A stretch of 10,302 nt of DNA from Paraglomus occultum. Its lineage: Eukaryota; Glomeromycota; Glomeromycetes; Paraglomerales; Paraglomeraceae. Shown here piece after piece: positions 8,623-10,302 of the stretch (positions within the stretch are counted from its first letter, which is position 1; every line of letters begins with the position of its first letter). The notes under the pieces were generated by a model that saw only the letters and a program-made list of their open reading frames with translations, was not told where the DNA came from and made no database searches. Made by a program: the position numbers and the translations under genes. Where the stretch lies: assembly GCA_910592205.1 (NCBI GenBank), contig CAJVPJ010001355.1:1-10302 (forward strand), in the 5' to 3' direction.

Positions 8623-9533
8623 TATTATGAACAGTATAAAAATTTTCCAATGTCAATTTAATATCGGAAAAAACTTATGACAAATACATAAAACATTGTC
8701 ATCTATGCATTGACTCTCGCTTTCGACTACATCCTTATTGGCCCTCATATTTATATTTATGGTTAGAAAAACTACGAAACTACCAAAATACAATGCGTGT
8801 TTAGCGTCAAAACCTAAGTAATAAAACACATCGACTTCCAAAAGCATCTGAATTCATTACTCGCAGTATCTATCGGGAAAACCCATAATTAATGAATCGA
8901 AACCACTACGCTGCCAACTTATATACGAACAGGGGATACGTATTTTCATGAAAAACTTTTATACATTAATGCAGTGATGCGTGAGTACAGACTGCCTTCC
9001 CTTTTGTGACTTTAACGATATGTTGCTTTAAGCAAATGTCCTGAGTGGAAGCACATCCAGATCACGAGTCTCCACAGAGATGCTTTCAAAACTGATCCTG
9101 AAGTAATTAAATATATGAACGTTTAAAAACTTTCTATCCACTTACATATTAAATATTGCCCACGTTATTGATTCAATTGGTAATCAGAAAGATGACTGAT
9201 TTATTGTAATAAAATTTTTTATCACTACAAAAAAAATTAATATATTCCCCGACCGGGATGATTTGTTACACTTATGAATTACACTCTACTTATACTACTA
9301 CATGTACACTATTAACTCAGCAGGCATACTTGTGCTGCAAACTATTCCCTGACGATACGTTTTCGATATTGATACTAACTGATGTCTTATCCGCCCCTTT
9401 TCCTGTTGACATTTTCGAGCGCAACTAGAATTAGAGTTGACGTCTCTGGGTACACGTGACGCAGCTGTCGATAATGGAAATTTGAATAACCAATACCGAT
9501 GACGAATACAATTAATTACGGACAGTTGTTATG

Positions 9534-9628
9534 TACAATTGATCACCACACATAGCTAACTTGCCGACCTTAGCAATTGTGTGCAACACAGTAAGCTCTA
9601 CAATTAATTGATTGCCACACAAGCTAAC
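9534..9628. repeat. Imperfect direct and inverted repeat cluster
   Basis: Two related units, TACAATT...CCACACATAGCTAAC (9534-9560) and TACAATT...CCACACAAGCTAAC (9599-9628), stand in direct orientation. Between them, TTAGCAATTGTGTG (9570-9583) is an inverted, slightly expanded version of the same CACACAAGCTAA motif. Mixed orientation could come from a degraded miniature transposon or form alternative hairpins. Confidence 0.45.
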
Positions 9629-9712
9629 CTCTGCCTTTAGTATCTGAACGTACTATTACTACATCTAAACTTATACACTGATAAACCAACTTGTCAGGTT
9701 ATCGCCGATAAA

Positions 9713-9734
9713 ATTAATCAAGCTATTGATTAAT
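9713..9734. repeat. Perfect 9-bp hairpin, 4-nt loop
   Basis: ATTAATCAA (9713-9721), loop GCTA, TTGATTAAT (9726-9734). It is AT-rich and lies 20 nt before a second, GC-rich hairpin. No function is evident. Confidence 0.75.
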
Positions 9735-9753
9735 AGGTAGATATTTGTGTTAA

Positions 9754-9784
9754 CAAGCCTGCCCGACGAAACCGGGCACACTTG
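9754..9784. repeat. Hairpin with GC-rich stem
   Basis: CAAG-cc-TGCCCG (9754-9765), loop ACGAAAC, CGGGCA-ca-CTTG (9773-9784): six pairs, a two-base internal mismatch, then four more pairs. The GC-rich stem stands out in an AT-rich region. Confidence 0.65.
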
Positions 9785-10014
9785 AAATTCTGTTATAACA
9801 TTGTTAAAAATAACGATGATCCATTTTGTGCAATACGCGGTATGTATCTATCAAAGTACCACATTTTCTATAAATCGACACGTAGACCATTGTCAAATCT
9901 CCTAACTATAATGCATGAGTTGCAAGAATACCAGCAAATACCAACATTATAAAATAAATAAACCGACAGCGGTTTCGTAACAAACGCAGTATGCACAATG
10001 ACCTTGTGGTACTT

Positions 10015-10037
10015 GTCACAAATATTGAGTAACCAAT
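10015..10037 (+). promoter_or_regulatory. Candidate promoter module of gene 2: GTCACA and CCAAT
   Basis: GTCACA (10015-10020) is followed by ACCAATAGG, with CCAAT at 10033-10037, 55 nt before the ATG at 10093. Gene 1 has GTCACA at 2327-2332 and CCAAT at 2347-2351 in the same order and nearly the same spacing. The rest of the two upstream regions has diverged. Binding by an NF-Y/Hap-type complex is inference. Confidence 0.4.
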
Positions 10038-10092
10038 AGGATAATGAGCACTTATATCCGCTGTCTTCGGCTGATAAAGTCTTTTTCGCAAA

Positions 10093-10302
10093 ATGGCATA
10101 CGAGGTATTGAACAAAACATTATCTCCATTGTATTTACTCTAACATTAAGCATTAACGTTTACATTCTAATGTAGGAATCCGAAAGCTCGACTTCCATCA
10201 ACCGTGTATTTACGCCGAACAGCAGCACTGTAAACCAAGGCAGTATTCCTAAACTTATACGCACGCTGATTGACCAAGGACGTACCTCTGCAGATGCGCA
10301 AA
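10093..10302 (+). CDS. Gene 2: tandem paralogue of gene 1 (5' end only)
   Basis: Exon 1 is 10093-10104 (ATG, encoding MAYE), followed by a 71-nt phase-0 intron 10105-10175 (GAG/GTATTG...TAATGTAG/GAA), then an open exon 2 from 10176 past the right edge. Exon 2 begins ESESSTSINRVFTPNSS and continues TVNQGSIPKLIRTLIDQG; the stretch from TVNQGS on matches gene 1 at about 16 of 25 residues. A 15-base DNA block is identical (10230-10244 and 2627-2641). Compared with gene 1, the linker before TVNQGS is much shorter. The domains expected further on (ARM-like, RING-like, TPR) lie off-window, so whether this copy is intact is unknown. Confidence 0.75.

Larger units (their letters stand above)
8623..10014. 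other. Gene-free stretch between the minus-strand relic and gene 2
   Basis: No convincing gene is seen. A minus ATG frame at 8653-8847 (64 codons) does not connect in frame to the exon at 8622. A possible exon-like island lies near 9026-9103 (minus, after a TTACTTCAG acceptor-like site) but has no partner. The right half (9500-9790) contains the repeat cluster and hairpins listed separately. Confidence 0.45.

Noticed and set aside
8653-8847. Minus-strand 64-codon ATG frame
   Set aside because: No donor joins it in frame to the exon starting at 8622; composition gives no support.

Overview
The window is eukaryotic, AT-rich and gene-poor. It has GT-AG introns of about 60-220 nt, no operon or ribosome-binding-site signals, and a pogo-like transposon end. 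The main gene has a helical ARM-like N-terminal half, a RING-like module and TPRs. From memory this recalls large protein families of early-diverging fungi (Mucoromycota in the broad sense, including arbuscular mycorrhizal Glomeromycotina), and the short introns fit. The organism call is inference only.

Layout, left to right. Positions 1-75 are the terminal inverted repeat and TA target duplication of a pogo/Tc1-mariner-type DNA transposon whose body lies off the left edge. Positions 76-2322 hold no convincing gene. Positions 2408-5753 (+) hold gene 1, which I reconstruct as six exons encoding 936 residues: a five-codon start exon, one very long exon, and four short C-terminal exons that a plain ORF scan misses. 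Every intron is GT-AG and every exon junction keeps frame. Its 3' flank has an AATAAA and two small hairpins. Positions 5870-6973 are gene-free apart from an inverted repeat. Positions 7118-7779 (-) carry a broken coding relic, readable only with a frameshift, a stop and a second frame change; an ATG exon at 8513-8622 (-) may be its 5' end. Positions 8623-10014 are gene-free, with several hairpins and an imperfect repeat cluster. At 10093 (+) gene 2 begins: a tandem paralogue of gene 1 with the same micro-exon 1 (MAYE against MAGYE), the same phase-0 first intron and the same N-terminal block (TVNQGS-PK). It runs off the right edge.

Genes 1 and 2 lie head to tail, with starts about 7.7 kb apart, and share a CCAAT box at the same distance from the ATG. 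This looks like a duplicated, diverging family of multi-domain, possibly ubiquitin-related scaffold proteins. The reading of gene 1 as an immune-receptor-like or regulatory protein is inference; its C-terminal ~130 residues match nothing I recognise.
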